Assembly (NCBI GenBank): GCA_021372715.1
Contig: JAJFTX010000022.1
Coordinates: 1-14,131 of the forward strand
Source: Methanobacterium sp.
GTDB lineage: Archaea > Methanobacteriota > Methanobacteria > Methanobacteriales > Methanobacteriaceae
Length of the DNA stretch: 14,131 nucleotides
Direction of reading: 5' to 3'
The translations under genes were made by a program, and so were the position numbers. This document shows positions 6,688-14,077 of this stretch, piece after piece; positions within the stretch are counted from its first letter, which is position 1; each line of letters opens with the position of its first letter. The notes beneath the pieces are model-generated. The model did not search any database, was not told the origin of the DNA, and was given only the letters and a program-made list of their open reading frames with translations.

Positions 6688-7452
6688 TTGCTTTTAGTTG
6701 TAAAATGCCTTGAATGTGGAAAGGAATATGCATTAGATGATAAAGATGAACTTTCTGAATTTCAATGCAAATGTGGGGGAAACCTAGTATATAAAAAATA
6801 TACGGAACCAGAAACTCCTAAATCAAAAATACCAGTGAAAAAATTATCCATATCTATCATATCCATAGTTATAGTCATTTTAGCTTTATTTACGGTTTTC
6901 AATACTGGTTTTTCCTCTATGATTCATATCAACTCCACTAATCAGACTAATAAATACAACAATACCACTCCACCCATCGCTAATAAAACTTACGCAGCTA
7001 ATGATATCACCTTTAACTATCCTGAGGACTGGCAGCCCATAACTGATCTTGATGCTCCAAGTAGGTGGGGATATCAAGAACCAGTCTGTGCATTCTATGA
7101 TCCTTCTAACACCTTCGAGGGTGGTAATATTCAAACTTATTTTTACATTAAAGAAAATCCCCGAAGTTATAATTCGTTAGATGATATGCTCAGTTATTAT
7201 CGGAGTGATATTACAGAAATTGGACAATCTGAAGTTTCAGAGCGAAATATCACCGTTAATGGTATGAAAGCTGTGGAACTTATTAAAACATGGTATAATG
7301 ATAATGAACAATATCAAGCCATAACTGTACACATTGAAGCTGTACCTGGGTCTGTTTATTATAGAATTGGGTGTGTTGTCCCCCAAGACAAATACAACGC
7401 CACTCTACCTAAATTCGAATTAGTTATTAACAGTTTTAAATACACTGGTTAG
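6688..7452 (+). CDS. Zinc-ribbon, single-span membrane protein with PsbP-like outer domain
   Basis: A 254-residue protein. Residues 7-29 form a short zinc ribbon (Cys7, Cys10, Cys27, Cys29; C-x2-C and C-x-C). A single hydrophobic span follows at about 53-72, then a spacer rich in Asn and Thr (80-101). The outer domain (about 105-254) starts NDITFNYPEDWQPI, the usual opening of PsbP-like domains found in many Methanobacterium surface proteins, and contains two Cys (134 and 229) that could pair. Five N-x-S/T sequons crowd residues 82-101 and two more lie at 187 and 237. The start is a TTG with GGGGT seven bases ahead; no in-frame ATG lies near. The zinc ribbon should be cytoplasmic and the rest outside. 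The role is unknown; it may be a glycosylated surface protein. It is flanked by convergent and divergent genes, so it is probably a single transcript. Confidence 0.82.
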   Translation: MLLVVKCLECGKEYALDDKDELSEFQCKCGGNLVYKKYTEPETPKSKIPVKKLSISIISIVIVILALFTVFNTGFSSMIHINSTNQTNKYNNTTPPIANKTYAANDITFNYPEDWQPITDLDAPSRWGYQEPVCAFYDPSNTFEGGNIQTYFYIKENPRSYNSLDDMLSYYRSDITEIGQSEVSERNITVNGMKAVELIKTWYNDNEQYQAITVHIEAVPGSVYYRIGCVVPQDKYNATLPKFELVINSFKYTG

Positions 7453-7570
7453 ATTAATAAGTTCCCCTTAATTTTGAATTTTTATGATCAATTTAAAAAA
7501 ATAATTTTAGAATTAATTGATCTTTCATATTTTATAGAAGACTGTTAATATCTAAAGAAGACTATTGTAT
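7453..7570. terminator. Convergent spacer with T tracts on both strands
   Basis: On the + strand, TTAATTTTGAATTTTTATG at about 7469-7486 follows the stop of the zinc-ribbon gene. On the - strand, TTATTTTTTTAAATTG (7505-7490) follows the stop of the facing GT4. An inverted repeat GATCAATT/AATTGATC (7486-7493 and 7515-7522) brackets the A/T core with a 21-base loop. These fit oligo-U termination for both genes; the hairpin itself is weak. Confidence 0.45.
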
Positions 7571-7586
7571 CTAAAGAAGACGGTTG
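7549..7586. repeat. Tandem 19-base repeat across the 3' end of the GT4 gene
   Basis: Two adjacent copies, TATCTAAAGAAGACTATTG (7549-7567) and TATCTAAAGAAGACGGTTG (7568-7586), differ at two bases. A weaker, partly degenerate third unit (AGAAGACTGTTA) lies at about 7536-7547. The second copy contains the stop codon and last codons of the - strand GT4, so the end of the gene seems to have been duplicated into the spacer. Confidence 0.8.
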
Positions 7587-8695
7587 TATAATTTTTCCAT
7601 GTCACTGGCTACAATTTTCCAGGTGTATTTTTCCTCTACCAGTTTTCTTCCTCTCTTTCCCATCTTCTTCTGAAGATTTTCATCTTCCATAATATTTATT
7701 ATTGCATCTGCAAGTTTTTCAACATCCTTGGGAGGTATGACTATTCCCCCACCAATTCTTTTAAGATCTTCTGCTACTCCTACAATTTCCGTGGTTATTA
7801 CTGGTGTTTGACAGGCCAGTGCCTCCAATGCCACTATACCAAAACCTTCCTGAAGTGAGGAAATAGATGGCAGTATAAAAACATTGGCATTGCTGTAATA
7901 GTTTGATATTTCTTCATCAGGGATAAATCCTGTAAATAACACATTATCTTTTATCCCCAGAGATGCCGCCACCTCCTGGTAATGACTTAACAGAACACCC
8001 TTTCCACCCACTATTAATTTAACATCCGGTAATCTGTTTTTTACTATTTTTAATGCATTAAAAAGATAATCCAGACCTTTGTATTTATGAAATTCATCTA
8101 AAACACTCAAGAAAAATATAATCCTATTATCATTATCATTTGAGACTTTTCCTGGTTGAAATTTGTCCAGATCCACCCCATTGGGGATTACCTCTATTTT
8201 TTCCTGATATCCAGTTAGATGAGCTGAAGATTCCAGGTAGTTGGGCTGAGTAATCACGATTTTATCTGCACTTTTCAACACATATTTAAGGCCCATTGAA
8301 TTGTAAATTCGGGCTATTAAGCTTGCAAATCCATTACCTATAATATCATTATGATAGGTAACAACCATTGGCTTTTTTTTAGTCTGAGAATAAAAAGCAC
8401 TCCAATCAGCACACCAGGGAGTGGGAATATGGGTGTGAATGATATCATAATCACCGACGGATAACGCGGAGGGAAGTCCAGGAGTGATGTTCGTATTAGC
8501 GATTTTACCTATATAAGAAAGCCTTTCCACTTCAATTTTACCAACCAAATCATGTTTTCTAGATGAAGGCTCATTAGCGCATACTACCTTCACCTGATTA
8601 CCTGATTTAACCAATTCCTGAGATAGGTAATAAACATAATTTTCCACACCACCAGTGAAAGGATAAAATCTTACCGGTGTCTGCAATATCCTCAT
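7571..8695 (-). CDS. GT4-family glycosyltransferase
   Basis: A 374-residue GT-B enzyme of full family length. The N-terminal domain begins MRILQTPVRFYPFTGGVENY, where the GGVE loop (15-18) binds the donor phosphate. IIHTHIPTPW (85-94) and VVTYHND (111-117) follow, then IEVIPNGVD (167-175) at the domain junction. The donor site EGFGIVALE keeps both Glu residues (283 and 291). It resembles PimB- or WcaI-like enzymes that add a hexose such as mannose or glucose to a lipid-linked acceptor, but the substrate is not determined. The ATG at 8695 has GTGAT five bases upstream. It lies 22 bases after the preceding GT4 and is the last gene of the leftward run, ending in a spacer with a tandem repeat. 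Confidence 0.9.
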   Translation of the reverse strand: MRILQTPVRFYPFTGGVENYVYYLSQELVKSGNQVKVVCANEPSSRKHDLVGKIEVERLSYIGKIANTNITPGLPSALSVGDYDIIHTHIPTPWCADWSAFYSQTKKKPMVVTYHNDIIGNGFASLIARIYNSMGLKYVLKSADKIVITQPNYLESSAHLTGYQEKIEVIPNGVDLDKFQPGKVSNDNDNRIIFFLSVLDEFHKYKGLDYLFNALKIVKNRLPDVKLIVGGKGVLLSHYQEVAASLGIKDNVLFTGFIPDEEISNYYSNANVFILPSISSLQEGFGIVALEALACQTPVITTEIVGVAEDLKRIGGGIVIPPKDVEKLADAIINIMEDENLQKKMGKRGRKLVEEKYTWKIVASDMEKLYNRLL

Positions 8696-8717
8696 TTCAT
8701 ATCACTATTCATCCTTA

Positions 8718-9854
8718 TTACTTGAGTAAAAACTCCCAATAGGCTACTTCTAATTTATCTACAATTTTATCCCAGTTGTAAGACTGGGCTAAATCTCTGC
8801 AAAATTGTGCCATTTCCTCTTTTAAATTGATTGCTTCTATTATTTTTTCTGCCAGAGATTCTTCAGTATTTTCTGCTATAAATCCATTTTTCCCATTTTC
8901 TATGAGGTCTTTTGCCGCATTCATAGGATAATCAATAACAACCGCAGGTAATCCACATGCATTTGCCTCTAAAACCACTATTCCAAACCCTTCTCTTTGG
9001 GATGGAAGGGCTAAAACTTTAGAAGACTTCATATGGGCTATGATATTATGATAATCATCTAAAAATCCGAGAAATTGAATATTCTCTTCTAAATGATATT
9101 CATCAATTAAACTTTCTAAATTCTGTTTTTCTGGGCCTTCCCCTATAATTACACATTTGATATTTGGAAAACTTTTTTTTACTTGAATTATTGATTTTAT
9201 TAGCAAATCTGTGTTTTTCTCTTTAATCAATCTTCCCACAAATATTATATCTGATTTTTCATAATACGGATCAATACTATCTATTTCCTCTAAATCAATA
9301 CCATTCGGTATAATTATAGATTTTTCAGAGGGTTTTAACTCTTTTAAATCTTCTTTTGTTTTATTAGAAACAGTTATGATTTTATTGGTTAAGTTTACCA
9401 TTATTTTTTCAGTTAGTTTACCAAAGAAACCGGCTTTTCCAAGATATTCATACCAATAGTTGTTCCAAACTTCATGTAAAGTTATAATCAAAGCGGATCT
9501 TCCAAAAAAAGTATTTATTTTAGCCGCATAACATGAAAAGAAAGGAAACCCCTGACAATCGATTATATCATATTTTCCAGCTCTTAATTTAAATAATAAC
9601 ATCCAGGAAAAGTAAATTGCTTGTTTTATGGATCTTCGATCTCCTTCATATAATTCTAATGGTCTGCAAACGGCGTGAAATTTAATTCCATCTCTTTCTA
9701 TGTTTTTTTCTCCATTTGTCAACCAGTATCCCATACCATACCAGTGAACATCATGTCCCCGGGCTGCTAATCTTTTAGCTAGCTCATAAACTCTTTTTTC
9801 TGCTCCTCCCTTAACCCAAGGATAGACTGCATCGTATACATAGGCTATTTTCAT
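8718..9854 (-). CDS. GT4-family glycosyltransferase
   Basis: A 378-residue GT-B glycosyltransferase. It starts MKIAYVYDAVYPWVKGGAEK, with the GGAEK donor loop at residues 16-20, then DIIDCQGFPFF (96-106), IITLHEVW (123-130), IIPNGIDLEEI (181-191), DIIFVGRLIKEKNTDLLI (202-219) and REGFGIVVLEANACGLP (287-303). The E-x7-E pair is Glu288 and Glu296. I prefer ATG 9854 to the ATG at 9866 because the GT4 fold begins directly with MKIAYV and GGGT lies a few bases ahead; neither site is strong, so the extra four residues cannot be excluded. It follows the DPM-like gene after 31 bases and precedes the last GT4 by 22 bases, so the three are probably one operon. Substrate unknown. Confidence 0.89.
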   Translation of the reverse strand: MKIAYVYDAVYPWVKGGAEKRVYELAKRLAARGHDVHWYGMGYWLTNGEKNIERDGIKFHAVCRPLELYEGDRRSIKQAIYFSWMLLFKLRAGKYDIIDCQGFPFFSCYAAKINTFFGRSALIITLHEVWNNYWYEYLGKAGFFGKLTEKIMVNLTNKIITVSNKTKEDLKELKPSEKSIIIPNGIDLEEIDSIDPYYEKSDIIFVGRLIKEKNTDLLIKSIIQVKKSFPNIKCVIIGEGPEKQNLESLIDEYHLEENIQFLGFLDDYHNIIAHMKSSKVLALPSQREGFGIVVLEANACGLPAVVIDYPMNAAKDLIENGKNGFIAENTEESLAEKIIEAINLKEEMAQFCRDLAQSYNWDKIVDKLEVAYWEFLLK

Positions 9855-9885
9855 TCTTAAACCCATTGATTTACATAAAATTAAT

Positions 9886-11013
9886 TTATTCTTCTTTATC
9901 AGTTCTGTTTAAGAGCATTAAACTTATGAAAATTCCAGAGAATATGGTCTGTATTCCTAAAATAAACAGTATCAGAGCCATCATGGCATCCAGTATCTGG
10001 AATAACCCTCCGAATCCTGCGGCGATCCAGCTGTACAGCACATTTATACCCACAATTAATCCTATTATTATAAACACCAAACCCAGAAGGAGTTCTCTTC
10101 CTAGGGAGTGGTAACTTAAATATTTATTTACTGCCCCTGAGCTTTTATTTACCCCATAGGTCTCTCCAAATGCTCCAAAATGCATCCAGGCCAGGAGCAT
10201 TTGATATCCGATTATAATCAGGAGACTGCCTAGTATAAGTGAATGCATTCTGGAAATGTCCATAAAAATAACTGCTATTAGCAGTGATATTCCCAAGAGC
10301 AGTACTAATAAACCGGGGGCTAATAAAAATGGTGTGGGACGGTAGAGCATCATGAATCTTAAGTGTCGCCATCCATCTGCAACTGAGTTTAGTTTGGATT
10401 CACCCTCCCTAGGGTAATAGGTTATGGGAATCTCTGCTATTTTCAAGTTCTCACGGGCTGCTTCTATCACCATTTCCGATGCGAACTCCATCCCCGGACT
10501 ATGAAGGTTTAGTTTATCAATAGTTTCTTTTCTAAAAGCCCTCATACCACAGTGGGCATCTGATATTCCGGCTTTAAAGAGTGCATTAAGTAACCAGGTG
10601 AGAAAAGGGTTGCCGATGTATCTATGCAATGCAGGCATGGCTCCTTTCTGTATATCCCCTTTGAGTCTGGAACCCATTACCATATCACAATCTTCTTTTA
10701 GTAGTGGCTGGATAAATTCATATGTCGTATTAAAGGGATAAGTACCGTCTGCATCCCCCATTACAATTATATCTCCTTTGGCTTCTTTAAATCCTCTTAA
10801 ATAAGCGTTTCCATATCCTCTTTTTTCTTCACGGACCACTCTTGCCCCTGCATCACTTGCTTCTTGGGCGGTGTTGTCAGTTGATGCGTTGTCAACTACT
10901 ACTATTTCTGCTTCCAGTCCTTTTTCCTTTAATTTCGCCAGAGGTACAGATTTAACTGTTTTACCTACAATACCTTCTTCATTTAGTGCGGGAATTACAA
11001 TTGAAACATCCAT
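9886..11013 (-). CDS. Dolichol-phosphate-sugar synthase-like GT2 with four C-terminal membrane spans
   Basis: A 375-residue enzyme with an N-terminal GT-A domain (1-220) and about four membrane helices (229-251, 258-277, 307-329, 342-368). The catalytic part has VSIVIPALNEEG (3-14), VVVDNASTDNT (38-48), MGDADGTYP (85-93, with the DAD metal site), SDAHCGMRAF (151-160) and SPGMEFASEM (172-181), all typical of the DPM1/polyprenyl-phosphate glycosyltransferase group. Such enzymes move a sugar from GDP- or UDP-sugar to dolichol phosphate on the cytoplasmic face. The sugar here (mannose, glucose or other) is not evident; archaeal AglD and AglJ are of this kind. ATG 11013 was chosen because AGTGAT lies four bases upstream; a TTG at 11028 would overlap that site. 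It leads the leftward trio of glycosyltransferases. Confidence 0.9.
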   Translation of the reverse strand: MDVSIVIPALNEEGIVGKTVKSVPLAKLKEKGLEAEIVVVDNASTDNTAQEASDAGARVVREEKRGYGNAYLRGFKEAKGDIIVMGDADGTYPFNTTYEFIQPLLKEDCDMVMGSRLKGDIQKGAMPALHRYIGNPFLTWLLNALFKAGISDAHCGMRAFRKETIDKLNLHSPGMEFASEMVIEAARENLKIAEIPITYYPREGESKLNSVADGWRHLRFMMLYRPTPFLLAPGLLVLLLGISLLIAVIFMDISRMHSLILGSLLIIIGYQMLLAWMHFGAFGETYGVNKSSGAVNKYLSYHSLGRELLLGLVFIIIGLIVGINVLYSWIAAGFGGLFQILDAMMALILFILGIQTIFSGIFISLMLLNRTDKEE

Positions 11014-11017
11014 AAAA

Positions 11018-11023
11018 ATCACT
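11018..11023 (-). promoter_or_regulatory. Shine-Dalgarno AGTGAT that sets the DPM-like start
   Basis: On the - strand AGTGAT is followed by four T and ATG 11013. It pairs with the GATCACCT end of archaeal 16S rRNA. This supports the shorter protein over the TTG 11028 frame. Confidence 0.65.
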
Positions 11024-11080
11024 ATCAATCCTGGTCCATTTTCTTGGTGAAATAATCAATAATAAGAGATTAAATGAAAA

Positions 11081-11090
11081 TATTTAATAT
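11081..11090 (-). promoter_or_regulatory. Possible promoter for the three-glycosyltransferase operon
   Basis: On the - strand an AT-rich box ATATTAAATA, preceded by A-rich sequence, is centred near 11085. It would start transcription near 11058, about 45 bases before ATG 11013. The 162-base gap after galU makes a separate promoter reasonable, but other AT-rich boxes nearby are possible. Confidence 0.25.
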
Positions 11091-11158
11091 TTTTCTTTAA
11101 TTTTATCTATTTGATCTGATTTTATTTTAAATTAACTTAACCTTTTAGTTCTTACAGT

Positions 11159-11175
11159 AAAAAATAGGAATAAAA
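11159..11175 (-). terminator. T-rich terminator after galU
   Basis: Directly after the galU stop the - strand reads TTTTATTCCTATTTTTT, a typical archaeal oligo-U stop without a clear hairpin. It probably ends or attenuates the rmlD-rmlA-galU transcript. Confidence 0.4.
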
Positions 11176-12021
11176 TTAACTTAATAATTCTTTTAAATAG
11201 TGTTTTAATTCGCTTTTTACCTTTTCATCAGAAAGAGCTATTTCTATGGAACTTTTAAGCCATTCTACAGTATTTCCTATATCATAGATTTTTCCATCGA
11301 ATACGTAGCCATAAACTTCATCGAGGGATCTCATAGCATCTGTAAGCTGTATCTCTCCACCCACGCCAGGTTGTACCTTCTCTATGTGATCGAAGATTTC
11401 AGGAACCAGTATATATCTTCCAGTAATGGCTAGATTGGACGGTGCTTCATTAATCGGTGGTTTTTCCACCATATCCTCAATTTTATAAACAGATTCGGAT
11501 ATTTTAGAACCTTTAATAATACCATAACGCTCTATCTTCTCATCAGGCACTTTTTCAATGGCTATGGTTGTTGATTGATGCCGGTAAAAAGTGTCCATCA
11601 GCTGTTTTGTACATGGTATTTTAGATTGTGTAATGGTATCTCCCAATAACACTACGAAAGGTTCACCGTCTATATGGTTTTTGGCACAGGATATGGCATC
11701 TCCTAATCCCTTTTGTTTTTTCTGTCTAACATAATATATATCCGCCATATCTGAGATGGCCTCTATCTCTTTTAGGTTCTCTGTTTTCCCACTATTCTTT
11801 AGTATGTATTCCAGTTCGAATGACCGATCAAAATGGTCTTCTATGGATCTTTTTCCTTTACCAGTTATGATCAGAATATCATCGATTCCTGAAGAAACCG
11901 CTTCTTCCACCACATACTGTATGGTGGGTTTATTAAAGACTGGGAGCATTTCTTTGGGTTGTGCTTTGGTTGCTGGTAAGAATCTAGTACCCAGACCCGC
12001 GGCAGGTATTACAGCTTTCAT
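11176..12021 (-). CDS. galU: UTP-glucose-1-phosphate uridylyltransferase
   Basis: A 281-residue nucleotidyltransferase that makes UDP-glucose from UTP and glucose 1-phosphate in the cytoplasm. The signature GLGTRFLPATKAQPKEMLP (residues 9-27) is close to bacterial and archaeal GalU. It also has KQKGLGDAI, LLGDT (the metal-binding Asp), VEKPP with APSNLAITGRYIL, GGEIQLTDAM and FDGKIYDIGNTVEWLKS near the C-terminus, all in family order and at usual length. The ATG has AGGTG eight bases upstream. It lies 61 bases after rmlA on the same strand. UDP-glucose may serve the neighbouring glycosyltransferases directly or be converted to other UDP-sugars. The group also includes UDP-N-acetylglucosamine pyrophosphorylases, but the GalU-specific motifs make this assignment firm. 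Confidence 0.95.
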   Translation of the reverse strand: MKAVIPAAGLGTRFLPATKAQPKEMLPVFNKPTIQYVVEEAVSSGIDDILIITGKGKRSIEDHFDRSFELEYILKNSGKTENLKEIEAISDMADIYYVRQKKQKGLGDAISCAKNHIDGEPFVVLLGDTITQSKIPCTKQLMDTFYRHQSTTIAIEKVPDEKIERYGIIKGSKISESVYKIEDMVEKPPINEAPSNLAITGRYILVPEIFDHIEKVQPGVGGEIQLTDAMRSLDEVYGYVFDGKIYDIGNTVEWLKSSIEIALSDEKVKSELKHYLKELLS

Positions 12022-12082
12022 TTTATAGACACCTAGTTTTACATGCTTGAAATATAATTAAGATTTTTTTAGAAATATTTGG

Positions 12083-13150
12083 CTATAAATTTACTAAAGA
12101 ATTTTCTCCTATAATAAATCTATGGCCCCTGGGTAAACTATTTTCCTTAGAAACAATATTAGAGTGGTTTCCTATTAGACTATCTACTATTCTTTCATTA
12201 CATTCAATTATTGCATCTCCTACCACAATGGAAGATTCTATTTCTCCTCCGATTATTCTACTGTTATCACCGATAGAAGTGTAAGGACCAATATAAGCAT
12301 CTATATAACAGTTATCTCCAATTGTAACTGGTCCTCTGATGACACTATTTCCTTTAATCACCGTACCTTTACCTATAGATACTCTACCTTTAATATTTGC
12401 ACCATCCTCCACTTCACCATTGTTTTCAGATTCTAAAACATCCAATATCAGATGATTGGCATCTAACACATCTTCTGGTTTACCAGTATCCTTCCACCAT
12501 CCTCTGACGATATGAGAGTCAACCTTGAGATTTTTGTTTAAAAGCTCTTGAATGGCATCTGTTATTTCTAATTCACCCCTCCATGATGGTTCTATCTCAT
12601 CAATAGCCTTAAATATGGTGGGTTTGAATAGATAAATTCCCACTAGGGCTAAATCACTTTTTGGTACCTTGGGTTTTTCAACTAAATTTATAACATGTCC
12701 ATCATCATCCAATTCTGCCACTCCAAATTGACGTGGGTTTTCCACAGGCTGCAACAATATTCTGGCTTCATAATTAGAATCCTGGAAACCTTCTACGAAT
12801 TCGTTGATACCTGATTTTAGAATATTATCCCCTAGGTACATGATAAATGATTCATCACCTACGAAGTCATGGGCCACCGCTACTGCATGGGCCAGTCCTT
12901 TAGGTTCTCCTTGCATGATATATGTGATATTCACCCCAAATCTAGAACCATCCCCTACCGCCTCTTTAACCTTTTCAGGCATATTTGTTCCTAGTATCAG
13001 TCCGATATCTGTTACTCCTGCTTCTTTTAGATCCTCTATGGCGTAAAATAGTACTGGTTTGTTTGCTATGGGAATAAGTTGTTTAGGACCAGTATGGGTC
13101 AAGGGACGTAAACGGGTTCCATGTCCTCCAGATAAAATTAATCCTTTCAT
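12083..13150 (-). CDS. rmlA: Glucose-1-phosphate thymidylyltransferase, long form
   Basis: A 355-residue sugar nucleotidyltransferase that joins dTTP and glucose 1-phosphate to give dTDP-glucose, the first step of the dTDP-rhamnose pathway. The N-terminal Rossmann domain has LILSGGHGTRLRPLTHTGPK (4-23), QGEPKGLAHAV (about 79-89), YLGDNIL (about 105-111), LVEKPKVPKSDLALVGIYLF and WRGELEITDAI. After WWKDTGKPEDVLDAN comes a left-handed beta-helix of hexapeptide-like repeats (about 245-345), which marks the long archaeal/actinobacterial RmlA type. The strong AGGTGAT sits three bases before ATG 13150, and the start overlaps the rmlD stop as ATGA, so translation is probably coupled. Long RmlA-like proteins can use other sugars or nucleotides, but the pathway neighbours favour dTDP-glucose. 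Confidence 0.92.
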   Translation of the reverse strand: MKGLILSGGHGTRLRPLTHTGPKQLIPIANKPVLFYAIEDLKEAGVTDIGLILGTNMPEKVKEAVGDGSRFGVNITYIMQGEPKGLAHAVAVAHDFVGDESFIMYLGDNILKSGINEFVEGFQDSNYEARILLQPVENPRQFGVAELDDDGHVINLVEKPKVPKSDLALVGIYLFKPTIFKAIDEIEPSWRGELEITDAIQELLNKNLKVDSHIVRGWWKDTGKPEDVLDANHLILDVLESENNGEVEDGANIKGRVSIGKGTVIKGNSVIRGPVTIGDNCYIDAYIGPYTSIGDNSRIIGGEIESSIVVGDAIIECNERIVDSLIGNHSNIVSKENSLPRGHRFIIGENSLVNL

Positions 13151-14010
13151 TCTATCACCTTCTTCATTTCTATTAATCCTTCAGTCGTGTTTAATAATTT
13201 AATATCCAGATCATTCTTTGCTTTCTCTACCGATAATGATGAATCCATAGGTCTTTTAGCTTTTCTAATCAAATCGGAGCTTTTTATCGGGTTTATTAAT
13301 GTTTCATCCAGTTCAAATACCTGGGCAATATTTTTTGCAAAATCAAAACGGTTTATTCTTTCATCACCAGCAATGTGATATATGCCTTCTTTAGCTTTAG
13401 AATAAATATTTAATATTGCTTCAGCTGCGTTTTCAGCATATGTAGGTGAATTAAATTCATCAGTAACAATATTAATCTGATTATTCTCTTTTAACTCATT
13501 TATAACCCATGTAACATAATTAAAATTTCTATGCCACCCATATAGAACACTAACTCGTGCAATAGCATAATTTATATTAGAATTAATTACGAATTCTTCT
13601 CCTTTAAGTTTACTTAACCCATAATAACTTATAGGGTTGGTCTTATCATTTTCCTGATATTTTCCTTTTTCACCATCAAAAACAAAATCAGTTGAAACAT
13701 AGATTAGTTTAGAATCTGCTTCTTCACAGGCCTTTACTATATTTAAAGTTCCTTGAGCATTTATTTGATCTGCTTCTTTTTGGTGGTCTTCACAGTAATC
13801 AACGTTGGTCAAAGCAGCAGGATGGATTACCAAATCTGGTTCAATCGACTTTATTTTATCTAAAACATCTTTTTCATCAGTTATATCTAATTTAATGGCG
13901 TTTTCTTCTAGATTTCGGTTATAGGTGCTGATCACTTCGTAATCCTTTGAAAATTTTCCAAACCTACTTCCCAACAATCCACTTCCACCGGTTATAAATA
14001 AACGCTTCAT
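13147..14010 (-). CDS. rmlD: dTDP-4-dehydrorhamnose reductase
   Basis: A 287-residue extended short-chain dehydrogenase that reduces dTDP-4-keto-rhamnose to dTDP-rhamnose with NAD(P)H, the last pathway step. It has the nucleotide loop GGSGLLG (8-14), LDITD (41-45), HPAALTNVDYCE (63-74), YVSTDFVFDGEKG (104-116) and YYGLSKLKGE (129-138) with the Tyr130-x3-Lys134 catalytic pair, then RVSVLYG (152-158) and RPMDSSLS (253-260), a C-terminal mark of RmlD. The length is normal. The ATG lacks a Shine-Dalgarno sequence, and a TATA region about 27 bases upstream suggests a leaderless message. It heads the leftward operon with rmlA and faces an rmlC-like gene. A related reductase making another 6-deoxysugar is possible. 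Confidence 0.92.
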   Translation of the reverse strand: MKRLFITGGSGLLGSRFGKFSKDYEVISTYNRNLEENAIKLDITDEKDVLDKIKSIEPDLVIHPAALTNVDYCEDHQKEADQINAQGTLNIVKACEEADSKLIYVSTDFVFDGEKGKYQENDKTNPISYYGLSKLKGEEFVINSNINYAIARVSVLYGWHRNFNYVTWVINELKENNQINIVTDEFNSPTYAENAAEAILNIYSKAKEGIYHIAGDERINRFDFAKNIAQVFELDETLINPIKSSDLIRKAKRPMDSSLSVEKAKNDLDIKLLNTTEGLIEMKKVIE

Positions 14011-14031
14011 GGTAATGTTTAATAAAGCATG

Positions 14032-14045
14032 AAATATATAAAATT
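14032..14045. promoter_or_regulatory. Shared divergent TATA region between rmlD and rmlC-like gene
   Basis: The + strand reads GAAATATATAAAATT (from 14031), a good BRE plus TATA for the rightward gene, with predicted start near 14064-14066. The - strand reads AATTTTATATATTT, preceded by A and T, with predicted start near 14010-14014. Both gene starts fit the usual archaeal spacing from this one element, so the two divergent genes are probably served by overlapping promoters. Confidence 0.5.
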
Positions 14046-14077
14046 TTTTAAATCTAATTTATAAAAGGTGTTATTTT

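Noticed and set aside
7486..7522. Inverted repeat GATCAATT/AATTGATC as a structured RNA
   Set aside because: The 8-base stem is AT-rich and the loop is 21 bases with no inner pairing. I kept it only as part of the terminator spacer.
11756..12028. Open + strand frame of 90 codons opposite galU
   Set aside because: It is antisense to firmly identified galU and has no family resemblance.
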